Source: Candidatus Lightella neohaematopini (GTDB taxonomy: Bacteria; Pseudomonadota; Gammaproteobacteria; Enterobacterales; Enterobacteriaceae). Taken from it: a stretch of DNA of 64,000 bases. Below the pieces are notes generated by a model, which was not told where the DNA came from, searched no databases, and saw only the letters and a list, made by a program, of their open reading frames with translations. The stretch covers positions 152,236 through 216,235 of the forward strand of contig JAOBJL010000001.1 in NCBI GenBank assembly GCA_025728545.1. Reading direction: 5' to 3'. Shown piece after piece: positions 1 to 9,492 of the stretch; positions within the stretch are counted from its first letter, which is position 1, and every line of letters begins with the position of its first letter. The position numbers were made by a program, and so were the translations under genes.

Positions 1-309
1 GCATTTTATATGCGTGTTAATGATGACAATAAAACAGTAGCTGCAATGGATATAATTGCTCAAGATGTAGGCGAAGTTATTGGTGGATCACAACGAGAAG
101 ATCGTTTAAATAAATTAGATCTTTGTTTAAAAGAAAAAAATCTTTCCATTAAAAATTATTGGTGGTATAGAGATTTACGTAAATATGGTACTGTCCCACA
201 TTCTGGTTTTGGTATTGGTCTAGAAAGATTAATTTTATATATTACTGGTATGCATAATATTCGTGATGTAATACCATTTCCTAGAAGTATGTATGATATT
301 AATTTTTAA
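1..309 (+). CDS. asnS: Asparaginyl-tRNA synthetase, C-terminal fragment (cut by window edge)
   Basis: Class II aminoacyl-tRNA synthetase that charges tRNA-Asn in the cytoplasm. Only the last 102 residues are in the window; the reading frame is open from base 1, so the gene starts outside. The fragment keeps the conserved catalytic-core end: the GGSQRE segment, [19 protein letters not shown], and class II motif 3 (GIGLERL, with the ATP-binding arginine), then the VIPFPR tail typical of AsnRS. It matches the E. coli AsnRS C terminus nearly residue for residue. Its stop overlaps the end of the convergent kdsB gene by 11 bp. In E. coli asnS also lies near kdsB, so the local order looks ancestral. 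Identification is secure; only the start is unknown. Confidence 0.97.
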   Translation, partial: AFYMRVNDDNKTVAAMDIIAQDVGEVIGGSQREDRLNKLDLCLKEKNLSIKNYWWYRDLRKYGTVPHSGFGIGLERLILYITGMHNIRDVIPFPRSMYDINF

Positions 310-1051
310 ATTTTTTATAAATTAATTTATTATTTTTTATTAAAAAATGTATTTGTTCTAAGTCTTCTAAAGTATCAATACTAATTATTGGTATAGGTGA
401 ATTTATTACTAAAGTATATATTTTTTTTCCATGCCATAATACTCTTAACTGTTCTAAATGTTCAATATGTTCTATTGGGCTATAAAGATTTTTATAATAT
501 TTAATAAAAGATACATTATAACCATATACACCAATATGTTTTAATACTATACTTTTAGCAAGAGTACTATTTTTAATAGTACGAGTAAAGTATATAGCAT
601 AATTATACTTATTAATAATTAATTTTACCACATTTTTGTTTATTATCTCTTGTATATCATTTATTGGTATTGCCATAGTAGACATACTATAATCTTCATT
701 TGGTAATGTATTAGCAATTTGATTAATTAATGTGGCTGATACTAATGGTTCGTCACCTTGAACATTAATAATAATTTGATTATCTGATAATTTATAATAA
801 TTAACTACTTCAGCTATACGTTCTGTTCCAGAATTGTGATGATTATTAGTAATATATACTTCCCCACCAAATTTTTTTACTACTTCAGCAATACTATTAT
901 GATCAGTTGCTACTATTACTTTACTTGCACAAGAATTTAATGCATTACGCATTACATGAATTATCATAGGTATACCGTTAATATTAACTAATGGTTTTTT
1001 TGGTAATCTACTAGAATTTAATCTAGCAGGAATAATAACAATAAAACTCAT
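299..1051 (-). CDS. kdsB: 3-deoxy-manno-octulosonate (Kdo) cytidylyltransferase
   Basis: Activates Kdo with CTP to CMP-Kdo, the donor for Kdo transfer to lipid IV-A in lipopolysaccharide synthesis. The 250-residue protein has the usual length (248 in E. coli). Visible family features are the N-terminal nucleotide-binding IIPAR..SRLP..KPL segment (residues 6-21), ATDH at 48-51, the metal-site VQGDEP at 97-102, and the C-terminal [12 protein letters not shown] stretch. The region after FTR (155-157) is about 9 residues shorter than in E. coli and lacks the IPWDR motif, an unusual deletion close to the active site. The start ATG follows the ycaR stop by a single base, so kdsB is the last gene of an msbA-lpxK-ycaR-kdsB operon. 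Its 3' end overlaps asnS by 11 bp. Confidence 0.96.
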   Translation of the reverse strand: MSFIVIIPARLNSSRLPKKPLVNINGIPMIIHVMRNALNSCASKVIVATDHNSIAEVVKKFGGEVYITNNHHNSGTERIAEVVNYYKLSDNQIIINVQGDEPLVSATLINQIANTLPNEDYSMSTMAIPINDIQEIINKNVVKLIINKYNYAIYFTRTIKNSTLAKSIVLKHIGVYGYNVSFIKYYKNLYSPIEHIEHLEQLRVLWHGKKIYTLVINSPIPIISIDTLEDLEQIHFLIKNNKLIYKKFKN

Positions 1052-1052
1052 T

Positions 1053-1217
1053 TTAAAATTTCCTTGCTTTATCCTTTATTAATATTGGTATATTACCTAA
1101 TATTGGATAAGCTAATGAATCAATAATGCAAATTAATTCTTGTTCTCTTTTTTTTAAAATTAATTTATTTTTACAAATTGGACATACAATAATTTTTAGT
1201 AATTTTTTATTTATCAT
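1053..1217 (-). CDS. ycaR: UPF0434 family small protein YcaR
   Basis: Short 54-residue gene found by reading the gap between lpxK and kdsB on the minus strand. It starts with ATG at 1217 and ends with TAA at 1053-1055, one base before the kdsB ATG. The protein begins MINKKLLKIIVCPICKNKL, matching the E. coli YcaR pattern of a CPxC pair near residues 12-15, and continues with LICIIDSLAYPILGNIPIL, equivalent to the LAFPLRDGIPVL segment of YcaR. E. coli YcaR has 60 residues. The family is conserved beside lpxK and kdsB, but its biochemical role is not established; the CPxC resembles half of a zinc ribbon. Position and sequence make this call strong, and the gene appears intact. Confidence 0.9.
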   Translation of the reverse strand: MINKKLLKIIVCPICKNKLILKKREQELICIIDSLAYPILGNIPILIKDKARKF

Positions 1218-1232
1218 AAAAATTTATAAATC

Positions 1233-2237
1233 TTAAGTAATATCTTTATTATTGTATTTATATTTAAAAATATAATTTTCTATACTATATATTAATTTAT
1301 TACTAATCTTTGACGGTAAATATGCATATATTGGTAAATACCACCAGTTCTTGCGAGCAAATTTTTGACATTTTATAGCATCTTTCTCTGTCATTAATAA
1401 TTGTTCTTTATTATAAGTTAATCGATCTAACATAGATTGGCTATATTCTTGATGATCAAGAAAAGATATTTCTTTTATTGATGATATACCTATACTCTTT
1501 ACCATATTAAAAAAAATTTTGGGATATCCTATACCAGCTATTAGTACTACTTTATTAAACTTAAACTTATTAATAGGTAAACTTTTTTTATTATATAAAT
1601 TTATTACAGTATAAGTTTTAATAAACATAGGAATTTCATTACGTTGTAATAATCCATTATTTACTATAACTACTTTTGAATGTTTTAAACGGTTAATACT
1701 TTCTCTCATTGGTCCAGAAGGTAAAAGATAACCATTACCAAATCGGTAATACCCATTAATTATTATCCATTCTATGTTTCTTCCTAACGAATAATGTTGT
1801 AATCCATCATCACTAATAATAATATCTAAGTTATACAATTGTATTAATATACTAACAGCTAATACTCTTTTTTTAGAAACCATTACAGGAACATTAGTTC
1901 TTTGCCATATTAATATAGCTTCATCTCCACATTGTTCACTATTTGTATTGTTTGTAATAATACAGGGATATTTTATATTACCTCCATATCCTCTAGTAAC
2001 AACACCAACTTTCCAACCCCTACGTTTTAATTTGTTTACTAACCATATAACTATAGGAGTTTTACCATTACCACCAACAGTAATATTACCAATAATTACT
2101 ATTGGTACAGAAAAATAATGTGTTTTTAACCATTTACACTTATAACAAAATCTTATTATAACTAAAATAAGATTATATAATTTAGTAATTGGTAATAATA
2201 AATAAACAAATAAAGAATTATTAAACCAAATTTTCAT
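1233..2237 (-). CDS. lpxK: Tetraacyldisaccharide 4'-kinase
   Basis: Phosphorylates the 4' position of the disaccharide lipid A precursor to give lipid IV-A at the inner membrane. The start was set at the ATG at 2237 (334 residues), because MKIWFNNS aligns with the E. coli N terminus (MIEKIWSGES). An upstream in-frame ATG at 2279 would add 14 residues and overlap msbA by 32 bp; it has an AAGGA-like sequence before it, so it cannot be fully excluded. Features: an N-terminal hydrophobic anchor, P-loop GNITVGGNGKTP, DDGLQHY, the RFGNGYLLPSGPMRE segment, and MTEKDAIKC near the C terminus. All these match the family. It sits between msbA and ycaR in the ancestral order. Confidence 0.95.
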   Translation of the reverse strand: MKIWFNNSLFVYLLLPITKLYNLILVIIRFCYKCKWLKTHYFSVPIVIIGNITVGGNGKTPIVIWLVNKLKRRGWKVGVVTRGYGGNIKYPCIITNNTNSEQCGDEAILIWQRTNVPVMVSKKRVLAVSILIQLYNLDIIISDDGLQHYSLGRNIEWIIINGYYRFGNGYLLPSGPMRESINRLKHSKVVIVNNGLLQRNEIPMFIKTYTVINLYNKKSLPINKFKFNKVVLIAGIGYPKIFFNMVKSIGISSIKEISFLDHQEYSQSMLDRLTYNKEQLLMTEKDAIKCQKFARKNWWYLPIYAYLPSKISNKLIYSIENYIFKYKYNNKDIT

Positions 2238-2247
2238 TAGTATTTTA

Positions 2248-3993
2248 CTAATTATATTGTATATGACACATTTGAGCATATAATCCTTGACTATTAATTA
2301 ATTTTTTATGATTGCCTCTTTCAATTATTTTACCATTTTTTATAACTAGTATTTCGTCAACATCTTCAATAGTAGATAAACGATGTGCAATAATTAATAA
2401 TGTACAGTTTTTCTTTAAAACGTGTAAAGCTTGTTGTACATTTAATTCTGTCTTCACATCTAAAGCAGATGTAGCTTCATCAAGAATAATAATTGAGCTA
2501 TTTTTTAAAAATGCTCTAGCAATTGCAATACATTGTCTTTGCCCGCTAGATAATAAAATACCATTCTCACCAATTATAGTATCTAAACCATCATCCATAT
2601 TTTTAACAAAATCCATAACATAGGCCATATCAGCAACAATTTCTATTTGTTTTCTAGAACATCCATTTTTATTAGCATAACTAATATTATTAGCAATGGT
2701 ATCATTAAAAAGATATATGTTTTGTGATATTAATGATATTTGATTTCTTAATGAAAAGATATTATAATCATATAAATTAATGCCATCTATAGTAATATTG
2801 CCAGATTCTATATTATAGAAACGAGTTAACAAATAAGCAATAGTTGATTTACCTGCACCAGAATGACCAACTAAAGCTACTTTACTTCCAGCTGGTATAT
2901 TAAAATTAATATTATACAATGATGGATTATTATTTGTTGGGTATGTAAATGTAACATTATTAAAACTTATGTTACCTTCAATATTTTTAGTATAAATCAT
3001 TGGATAATTTTCTTCATTTTTAATATCTAAAATAGAAAATATTGTTTTACAAGCTGTCATACCTTTTTGAAACTGAGTATTAATATTAGTTAACGATTTT
3101 ATTGGACGTATTAACGCAATCATAGAAGAAAATACAACGGTGATAGTACCAGCAGTAATAGTTTTTGATATTATTGGAAAACTTATAATATACAATATGG
3201 CCGCTAATGCTAATGAAGTAATTAATTGTATTAATATATCAGATAAAGAAGCAGTAACTACCATTTTTATTTCTTGTTGTCTCATAAAATTGCTAACATA
3301 ATAAAATCTTTTATTTTCTATATTTTGACCTCCATACATTAATATTTCTTTATGTCCTTTAAGCATTTGTTCAGTACTATGAATAACTTGTTCCATAGCA
3401 TATTGCATTTCCTTACTAATAATTTTAGATTTATTAGAAACAAACTTATTAGTTAAAAAAATACATGGAGTTAACAATAATAAAGTCATAGATAGCAATG
3501 AACTATAATAAAACATCATACAACATAATAGTATAATTAATGTACCATCGCGGATAATATTAATTAATACACTAGAAGAAGTAGCAGCAACTTGCTCTGC
3601 TACATAAGTAATATAAGACAATAATTTACTAGTTGGTTTTGTATCAAAAAATGATACCGGCATACTCATAATATGAGTAAATAACATTTTTCTTATATTC
3701 ATAACAATTTTACTAGATACCCATACTATACAATAATTAGCAATAAAATTACTACTACTACGTAATAATGCCAGACCAATTATAGTAATTGGTACCCACC
3801 ATATTACAGTATTATTATCTGCAATAACAAAACTATGATCAAAAATTGGTTTTAATAATGATATCATATAAGCATTACTAATTGCGCCAATAACTAATGC
3901 AATCATTGCAATTACTAATTTAATTTTAAATGGATAAACCATACACCAAAATCGGCTAAATGTTTGCCATGTGGTAGTATTATTTTTTAACAT
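2248..3993 (-). CDS. msbA: Lipid A export ATP-binding/permease protein MsbA
   Basis: ABC exporter that flips lipid A-core across the inner membrane. Full length at 581 residues (582 in E. coli). The N-terminal half carries the six hydrophobic segments of the exporter fold (about residues 20-300). The nucleotide-binding domain follows: Walker A GHSGAGKST (376-384), Q-loop near 424, signature LSSGQRQ (481-487), Walker B ILDEATSALD (503-512), and the H-loop IIAHRLS (534-540). The signature motif is LSSGQ instead of the usual LSGGQ, a one-residue Gly-to-Ser change. It heads the msbA-lpxK-ycaR-kdsB operon; the neighbouring E. coli gene ycaI is absent. Together with LpxK and KdsB it argues for a retained LPS outer membrane. 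Confidence 0.97.
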   Translation of the reverse strand: MLKNNTTTWQTFSRFWCMVYPFKIKLVIAMIALVIGAISNAYMISLLKPIFDHSFVIADNNTVIWWVPITIIGLALLRSSSNFIANYCIVWVSSKIVMNIRKMLFTHIMSMPVSFFDTKPTSKLLSYITYVAEQVAATSSSVLINIIRDGTLIILLCCMMFYYSSLLSMTLLLLTPCIFLTNKFVSNKSKIISKEMQYAMEQVIHSTEQMLKGHKEILMYGGQNIENKRFYYVSNFMRQQEIKMVVTASLSDILIQLITSLALAAILYIISFPIISKTITAGTITVVFSSMIALIRPIKSLTNINTQFQKGMTACKTIFSILDIKNEENYPMIYTKNIEGNISFNNVTFTYPTNNNPSLYNINFNIPAGSKVALVGHSGAGKSTIAYLLTRFYNIESGNITIDGINLYDYNIFSLRNQISLISQNIYLFNDTIANNISYANKNGCSRKQIEIVADMAYVMDFVKNMDDGLDTIIGENGILLSSGQRQCIAIARAFLKNSSIIILDEATSALDVKTELNVQQALHVLKKNCTLLIIAHRLSTIEDVDEILVIKNGKIIERGNHKKLINSQGLYAQMCHIQYN

Positions 3994-4142
3994 TGACTAA
4001 AATTTTTTGTATAAGTGTATAAGTAATATTATGAAATATTGAAATAATAGTATTAAACTTTTAAAGTTAATTAACATTAATTTATGTATGCTTAACTGCA
4101 CATATCTTTTAATGAAAACTAAATTACAATAACTTAATTACG

Positions 4143-4167
4143 TAAAAATCTTTATAAATAAAAAGAT
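4143..4167 (-). terminator. Possible terminator after rpsA
   Basis: Just downstream of the rpsA stop on the minus strand, ATCTTT and AAAGAT can pair over an 8-base loop and are followed by a short T run (TTTTTA). This looks like a weak intrinsic terminator separating rpsA from msbA. The stem has only one G-C pair, and such AT-rich inverted repeats arise easily in this base composition, so confidence is low. Confidence 0.3.
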
Positions 4168-4176
4168 AATAATATT

Positions 4177-5844
4177 TTAATCTTCTTTTGTAGCTGCTTT
4201 AAAAGCTTCTCTCATAGTATTAGAAAACTTATTATTATTTTTTAATTTTTTATCTTGATTAAGATTTATTTTTTTATCTAAATTACTATTATAATATAAT
4301 ACATTAATACGTCTATTTTTACGATCAATATTATCAACTCTTACTTTAAGAGTATCACCAATATTTATATATGCTAAATCTTTATTGTATTTAGTATTAA
4401 TAGATTCATTACTTAGATATCCATCAATATTATTTACTAAATTTAAATTAATACTATTGTCCTCATCTAATGATTTTACTACACCACTAACTATTTCATT
4501 TTTATAATTACTAAAAAAAATATTTAGTGGATCTTCAGTTAATTGTTTTATTCCTAAAGAAATACGTTCTCGTTCTGCATCTACTTGTAAAACTAATGAT
4601 TTAACTATATCACCTTTTTTATATTGTTGTGTAGTAATTCCACTATTTGTTTCCCATGATATATCAGAAGTATGTATTAACCCATCAATACCACCATCTA
4701 ATTCAATAAACATACCAAAATCAGTTATAGATTTTATTTTACCACTTACACAATCACCCTTATTATATAACGATGCAAAATTTTTCCATGGATTAATTTT
4801 ACATTGTTTGATACCTAATGATATACGACGACGTTCATGATCAATATTTAAGATTATTACTTCAACCATATCATTAATATTAACTAATTTAGAAGGATGA
4901 ATATTTTTATTAGTCCAATCCATTTCAGAAACGTGAACTAATCCTTCAATACCATGATCAATTTCTACAAAACATCCATAATCAGTTATATTAGTTACTT
5001 TTCCTTGTAGACGATTACCTTCAGAATATTTTTTTATTAATAATAACCACGGATCATGTTTTAGTTGTTTTAATCCTAAAGATACTCTAGTTTGTTCTTT
5101 ATCAAATTTTAATACTTTAACAGTTATTTCTTCACCAAGATTTATAATTTCACTAGGATGTTTAACTCTTTTCCAAGCTATATCAGTAATATGTAATAAT
5201 CCATCTACACCACCAAGATCGATAAATGCTCCATAATCTGTTAAATTTTTTACTATTCCTTTAACAATCATACCTTCTTGTAAACTAGATAGTAGTTTTA
5301 ATTTATAATTATTATGCTCTAATTCTAAAATAGCTCTACGAGAAACAACTATATTATTACGTTTTTTATCTAATTTAATTATTTTAAATTCTAATTCTTT
5401 ACCTTCCAGATCAATATCTTTAACTGGTTTAATATCTACCAAAGAACCAGGTAAAAATGCACGTACACCATGTAGCTCAACTGTAAAACCACCTTTTACT
5501 TTTCCACTAACCACACCAATAGTAATATTAGTATCATGGTATATTTTTTCTAATCGATTCCATATTTCTTGTTTTTTTGCTTTTTCTCTTGAGAGTAATG
5601 TTTCTCCTAATCCGTTCTCTATATTATCTAACATAACATCTACTATATCTCCAACTTTAATTTCTAAATTACCATGAATATCATAAAATTGTTCTATTGG
5701 AATAGTAGCTTCCGATTTTAGATTAGCATCAACTAAAACTATATTTTTTGTAATTGATATTATTAATCCTTTAATAATCATGCCTGAATAAATGTTAATA
5801 TTTTTTATAGATTTTTCGAATAATTGAGTAAAAGAATCTATCAT
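4177..5844 (-). CDS. rpsA: 30S ribosomal protein S1
   Basis: Largest ribosomal protein; binds mRNA and helps recruit it to the 30S subunit, important where Shine-Dalgarno sequences are weak. The 555-residue length (557 in E. coli) covers all six S1/OB-fold repeats: two N-terminal ribosome-binding repeats, then four RNA-binding repeats marked by [56 protein letters not shown] and a more divergent sixth. The start [12 protein letters not shown] aligns with E. coli MTESFAQLFEES. The C terminus [14 protein letters not shown] also matches. The upstream gap of 276 bp, where cmk would sit in E. coli, holds a palindrome and possible promoter elements. Full retention of six repeats is notable in such a reduced genome. 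Confidence 0.98.
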   Translation of the reverse strand: MIDSFTQLFEKSIKNINIYSGMIIKGLIISITKNIVLVDANLKSEATIPIEQFYDIHGNLEIKVGDIVDVMLDNIENGLGETLLSREKAKKQEIWNRLEKIYHDTNITIGVVSGKVKGGFTVELHGVRAFLPGSLVDIKPVKDIDLEGKELEFKIIKLDKKRNNIVVSRRAILELEHNNYKLKLLSSLQEGMIVKGIVKNLTDYGAFIDLGGVDGLLHITDIAWKRVKHPSEIINLGEEITVKVLKFDKEQTRVSLGLKQLKHDPWLLLIKKYSEGNRLQGKVTNITDYGCFVEIDHGIEGLVHVSEMDWTNKNIHPSKLVNINDMVEVIILNIDHERRRISLGIKQCKINPWKNFASLYNKGDCVSGKIKSITDFGMFIELDGGIDGLIHTSDISWETNSGITTQQYKKGDIVKSLVLQVDAERERISLGIKQLTEDPLNIFFSNYKNEIVSGVVKSLDEDNSINLNLVNNIDGYLSNESINTKYNKDLAYINIGDTLKVRVDNIDRKNRRINVLYYNSNLDKKINLNQDKKLKNNNKFSNTMREAFKAATKED

Positions 5845-5916
5845 ATATAAACTTAATTTTTTATTAACTGATATTTAAGTATCCTTCTTAAGATATAGTT
5901 GGTTAATATTATTATC

Positions 5917-5931
5917 TGTTATCCGATAACA
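5917..5931. repeat. Perfect 7-bp palindrome in the rpsA upstream region
   Basis: TGTTATC-C-GATAACA is a perfect inverted repeat with a one-base centre, about 75 bp upstream of the rpsA start. Flanking bases ATC and GAT extend the symmetry imperfectly. Such a short centre suits a protein-binding operator better than an RNA hairpin. Further upstream on the minus strand, TATAAT (6027-6022) and TTGATA (6048-6043), 15 bp apart, could be a suboptimal promoter. No function is shown by the sequence itself. Confidence 0.35.
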
Positions 5932-6120
5932 AGATATTATTTTATGTATAAACTTACTTACACCAGAAATTATAATATTAATAATTAGATATTATAATAT
6001 TATGTAATAATATTGTATTATATTATACAATCAAAAAATTAATATCAAATTAATATTTTTTCAACAAATATATATAATTTAATAATTAATAAATAATTTT
6101 ATTAAAAGAATATTAAATTG

Positions 6121-7413
6121 TTAATCATTATTATTATAACAGTAAGATAAAAAATATTTAAAAAAATTAGGAAAACTTTTATTAACACAATTAGGATTAA
6201 TAATAGTAATTTTAATCTTAGATAGGACTAATAAAGAAAAACACATTGCTATACGATGATCATTATAAGTATTAATTATTACATACTTACTTAATTTTTT
6301 TTTTGGTATAATAATCATACTATTTTGATTACTAATTACTTTAACACCTAATTTTACTAATCCATTAGTCATAGCAATAATTCTATTAGTTTCTTTAATA
6401 TTCCAACTTGATATATTATATAATTTAGTTATTCCAATAGCAAAAATAGCAACTATAGCTATGGTCATTGCTGCATCTGGTATATCTTTACAATCAATAT
6501 TTACAGAATATAATTTTTCTACTCCAATACATTTAATATAATTACTACCTAATAATATTTTAGCTCCCATTTTAGTTAAAATATTTAGAAATTTTATATC
6601 ACCTTGAATACTATTATAATTGATATTGTTAATTAATACTGCGCTACTACTAATTACAGCTGCTCCTAAAAAATATGAGGCATGTGTTATATCACCTTCT
6701 ATAATATAACTTCCTGGAGAAGAATAATGTTGTTTTCCAATAATATAAAAATACTTATAATTATAGTTAGTAATTTTTACACCAAAAATTTTCATTATAC
6801 TAATAGTCATATTAATATATGGTTTAGAAATTATCTGATTTTTTATTATAATGGTAGTATTACAATTAGCTAATGGAGCTAACATAAGTAATGCACTAAT
6901 AAATTGACTAGATATATTACCAATAATATTAATTGTACCTCCTAAAAATCCACCTAAAACTATTGGTAATTTATTGTGTTTTAAAATAAATTTCGCTCCA
7001 CCTTGTTGTAATGCATTAATTAATGGTTTAATAGGACGTTGTTTTATATATGGTGAACCAGTTAAGATAATATATTTTCTTTTTAAACATAAAAGAGCTA
7101 ATAAAAATCTCATTAGTGCCCCAGATTGTCCTATAAATATAGATAATTTAGATTTATTCATATTATGAAAATTATTACCTAATCCAAATATTGTACATGA
7201 TGTATTATTTTTAAATAAAAAATATCTTACACCTAATTTTTTTAGAGCAATTAATGTATACTTAACATCATCATTATAGAATAAATTATATATATGAGTA
7301 ATACCTATTGATTGAGCTGCTAATAATAATACTCTAATGGAAATACTTTTTGATCCTGGTAAATTAATATAACCACCAAAAAATTTACTAGAACTAATAG
7401 TTAAATAATTCAT
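6121..7413 (-). CDS. aroA: 3-phosphoshikimate 1-carboxyvinyltransferase (EPSP synthase)
   Basis: Sixth step of the shikimate pathway: joins phosphoenolpyruvate to shikimate-3-phosphate. 430 residues (427 in E. coli). Conserved residues seen: LPGSKS with the catalytic lysine (18-23), KQRP with its arginine near 126, SSQF, the DIPDAAMT aspartate, KETNR (Glu and Arg of the PEP site), TYNDHR, and the final KSFP lysine. The normally invariant GNAGTAMRP loop reads GQSGALMRF (95-103): the arginine is kept, but the Thr and Pro positions linked to glyphosate sensitivity are changed. The gene lies beside rpsA as in the E. coli serC-aroA-cmk-rpsA order, without serC and cmk. With aroE, aroK and aroB it covers four pathway steps in this window. 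Confidence 0.97.
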   Translation of the reverse strand: MNYLTISSSKFFGGYINLPGSKSISIRVLLLAAQSIGITHIYNLFYNDDVKYTLIALKKLGVRYFLFKNNTSCTIFGLGNNFHNMNKSKLSIFIGQSGALMRFLLALLCLKRKYIILTGSPYIKQRPIKPLINALQQGGAKFILKHNKLPIVLGGFLGGTINIIGNISSQFISALLMLAPLANCNTTIIIKNQIISKPYINMTISIMKIFGVKITNYNYKYFYIIGKQHYSSPGSYIIEGDITHASYFLGAAVISSSAVLINNINYNSIQGDIKFLNILTKMGAKILLGSNYIKCIGVEKLYSVNIDCKDIPDAAMTIAIVAIFAIGITKLYNISSWNIKETNRIIAMTNGLVKLGVKVISNQNSMIIIPKKKLSKYVIINTYNDHRIAMCFSLLVLSKIKITIINPNCVNKSFPNFFKYFLSYCYNNND

Positions 7414-7431
7414 ACTAATATATAGTTTTTA

Positions 7432-9468
7432 TTAAAAAAAATTAATTAATAAAGATAAATCAATTACTGTTAATAATAAATTACAACAATATTTTATTAA
7501 CAATAAACGATTTAATGTAATTAGACTACTAGGTACTATAATTTGTACTGTATCGATAAATTTATTTATTATATTACATAATTTTGTTAATTTAACTAAA
7601 ATTTGATAATATTCTTTTCTTGTAAGGAAATTATTTATAATTTGTTTTGTATCTTTTAAATAATAAAATAAGTTAATTTCTATGTTATTTTTTAAGAGTG
7701 AACGTTTAAAATAATTATTTATTTTAACTGGATATTTACCTAACAAATTAATTAATCTTTTATAAGTTTTAACTAGTATTTTTAACTTATTTAATTTTAT
7801 AAACTGATTAACATCAATTATTATTTTATCTAAATTTACTAAATTAGTAACTTTCTTTGTTAGTATAATACTAATTATTTTTTCATTAAAACCTTGATTT
7901 ACATACCAAAAACGTAAACGATTAAATATAAAATTAATAATGTTTGTAATTAAAAACTCTTTTTTTTGATTAAAAAATTTATTATTATAAGTTATTATAG
8001 AGTACTCTATTAGTTTTCTAATATCTATAAATAATTTATTTTTTATTATTATTTGTATTATATTAATTGCATCTCTACGTAACCCGAATGGGTCTCTACT
8101 ACCAGTAGGTAATTTATTAATGCCAAAAAATCCAACTATATTATCTATGGCATTTGCTATGATTAATATACACGATATTTTATTTGTTACTAAATTACCA
8201 TTTATATAACAATTATATTGTTCTTTCTGAGCTTTGACAATATCTAAAACTTCATTATCTAATGAAGCATAATACATACCAATTATACCCTTTACATGAC
8301 CAAATTCTTTTACCATGTTAGTAGCTAAATCACATTTTGATATTAATGCAGCCTTAGCTGCCCAATTAATATTAGCACCAATTAAGTATGCTAAATAAGA
8401 TGATATATTACGTAATCTATAACTTTTATTAAACATTGATCCTAATTTTGCATGGAATGAAATATTTTTTAAATTAATTAAATAATTAATTAAACTTTTT
8501 TTACGATCTTGAATAAGAAATAATTCTGCATCTTCTAAGCGATTGTTAATTATATTATTATTATCATTAATTATGGTTTTACTATTATTAGAAATAATAT
8601 TAATAACTAATATGTAATATTTTGATAAATTACCGTTATTAGTATATACAGGAAAACATTTTTGTATATCTTGAATTATATATACCAATATTTCTAAAGG
8701 TAAAGAAAGAAATTTTTCTTTAAATTTACCAACTAGTAATACTGGCCATTCTGTTATTGCTGTAATTTCTTTTAGTAATTTATAACTAATATTAACATAA
8801 CCATTTAATTTAGTTGTAATATTTTTAATTCTATTTATAATGATATGTTTACGTTTATTAAAATCAACTATAACCTTGTTACTCATTAATATTTTTGGAT
8901 ACTGATTGGCAGATTTTATACTAATATTATATAATCCCATAAATCTATGACCATAAATGATATTATTACTATTAATACCAAGTATTTTTCCTTTAATTAT
9001 ATAATTATCTAGTAAAACAGTAATATTATTAATTGGACGAACAAAATATAAATTATTATTATTCCAATACATCATATTTGGTACTTTAATAATCTCGATA
9101 GATGTTTTTATCATATTAAAGATCATATTTGTTATAAAATATTTACTACGTAACTTATACTTATTATTTAAAATATAGTTAGTATAATTATAAATACTAT
9201 TATTTTTAGTATTATCTTTGTTTTGTACTAATTTATATAGTAATAAGAAATATTTACTATTTATTATGTTTCTTAATGAAAAAATATTTATTAATATTAT
9301 AATAGCTAATCTTCTAGAAGAGAAAAACCTAATTATTTTTATATATCTAACATCAAATCTATTTAATTCATAAGAAATATTATTAATTAATTTATTAATT
9401 AATACTGTTAACATATTTGATGGTAACTCTTCTGTGCCTATTTCGATTAATAAACTGTTTATTTTCAT
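7432..9468 (-). CDS. glyS: Glycyl-tRNA synthetase beta subunit
   Basis: Beta chain of the bacterial alpha2-beta2 glycyl-tRNA synthetase, involved in tRNA recognition. 678 residues (689 in E. coli). The N terminus LLIEIGTEELPSNML is diagnostic. Other conserved blocks are ILGINSNNIIYGHRFMG, TEWPVLL..FKEKFL, the HD-like region SKCDLATNMVKEFGHVKG, and SRDPFGLRRDA, followed by the C-terminal anticodon-binding helices ending VIDLSLL. The protein is very rich in Asn, Ile and Lys, more so than its neighbours, reflecting fast AT-driven drift. glyQ precedes it by 24 bp on the same strand, so they form the usual glyQS operon. The identification is secure. Confidence 0.97.
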   Translation of the reverse strand: MKINSLLIEIGTEELPSNMLTVLINKLINNISYELNRFDVRYIKIIRFFSSRRLAIIILINIFSLRNIINSKYFLLLYKLVQNKDNTKNNSIYNYTNYILNNKYKLRSKYFITNMIFNMIKTSIEIIKVPNMMYWNNNNLYFVRPINNITVLLDNYIIKGKILGINSNNIIYGHRFMGLYNISIKSANQYPKILMSNKVIVDFNKRKHIIINRIKNITTKLNGYVNISYKLLKEITAITEWPVLLVGKFKEKFLSLPLEILVYIIQDIQKCFPVYTNNGNLSKYYILVINIISNNSKTIINDNNNIINNRLEDAELFLIQDRKKSLINYLINLKNISFHAKLGSMFNKSYRLRNISSYLAYLIGANINWAAKAALISKCDLATNMVKEFGHVKGIIGMYYASLDNEVLDIVKAQKEQYNCYINGNLVTNKISCILIIANAIDNIVGFFGINKLPTGSRDPFGLRRDAINIIQIIIKNKLFIDIRKLIEYSIITYNNKFFNQKKEFLITNIINFIFNRLRFWYVNQGFNEKIISIILTKKVTNLVNLDKIIIDVNQFIKLNKLKILVKTYKRLINLLGKYPVKINNYFKRSLLKNNIEINLFYYLKDTKQIINNFLTRKEYYQILVKLTKLCNIINKFIDTVQIIVPSSLITLNRLLLIKYCCNLLLTVIDLSLLINFF

Positions 9469-9492
9469 TATTATTTATTAATATTAATTATC

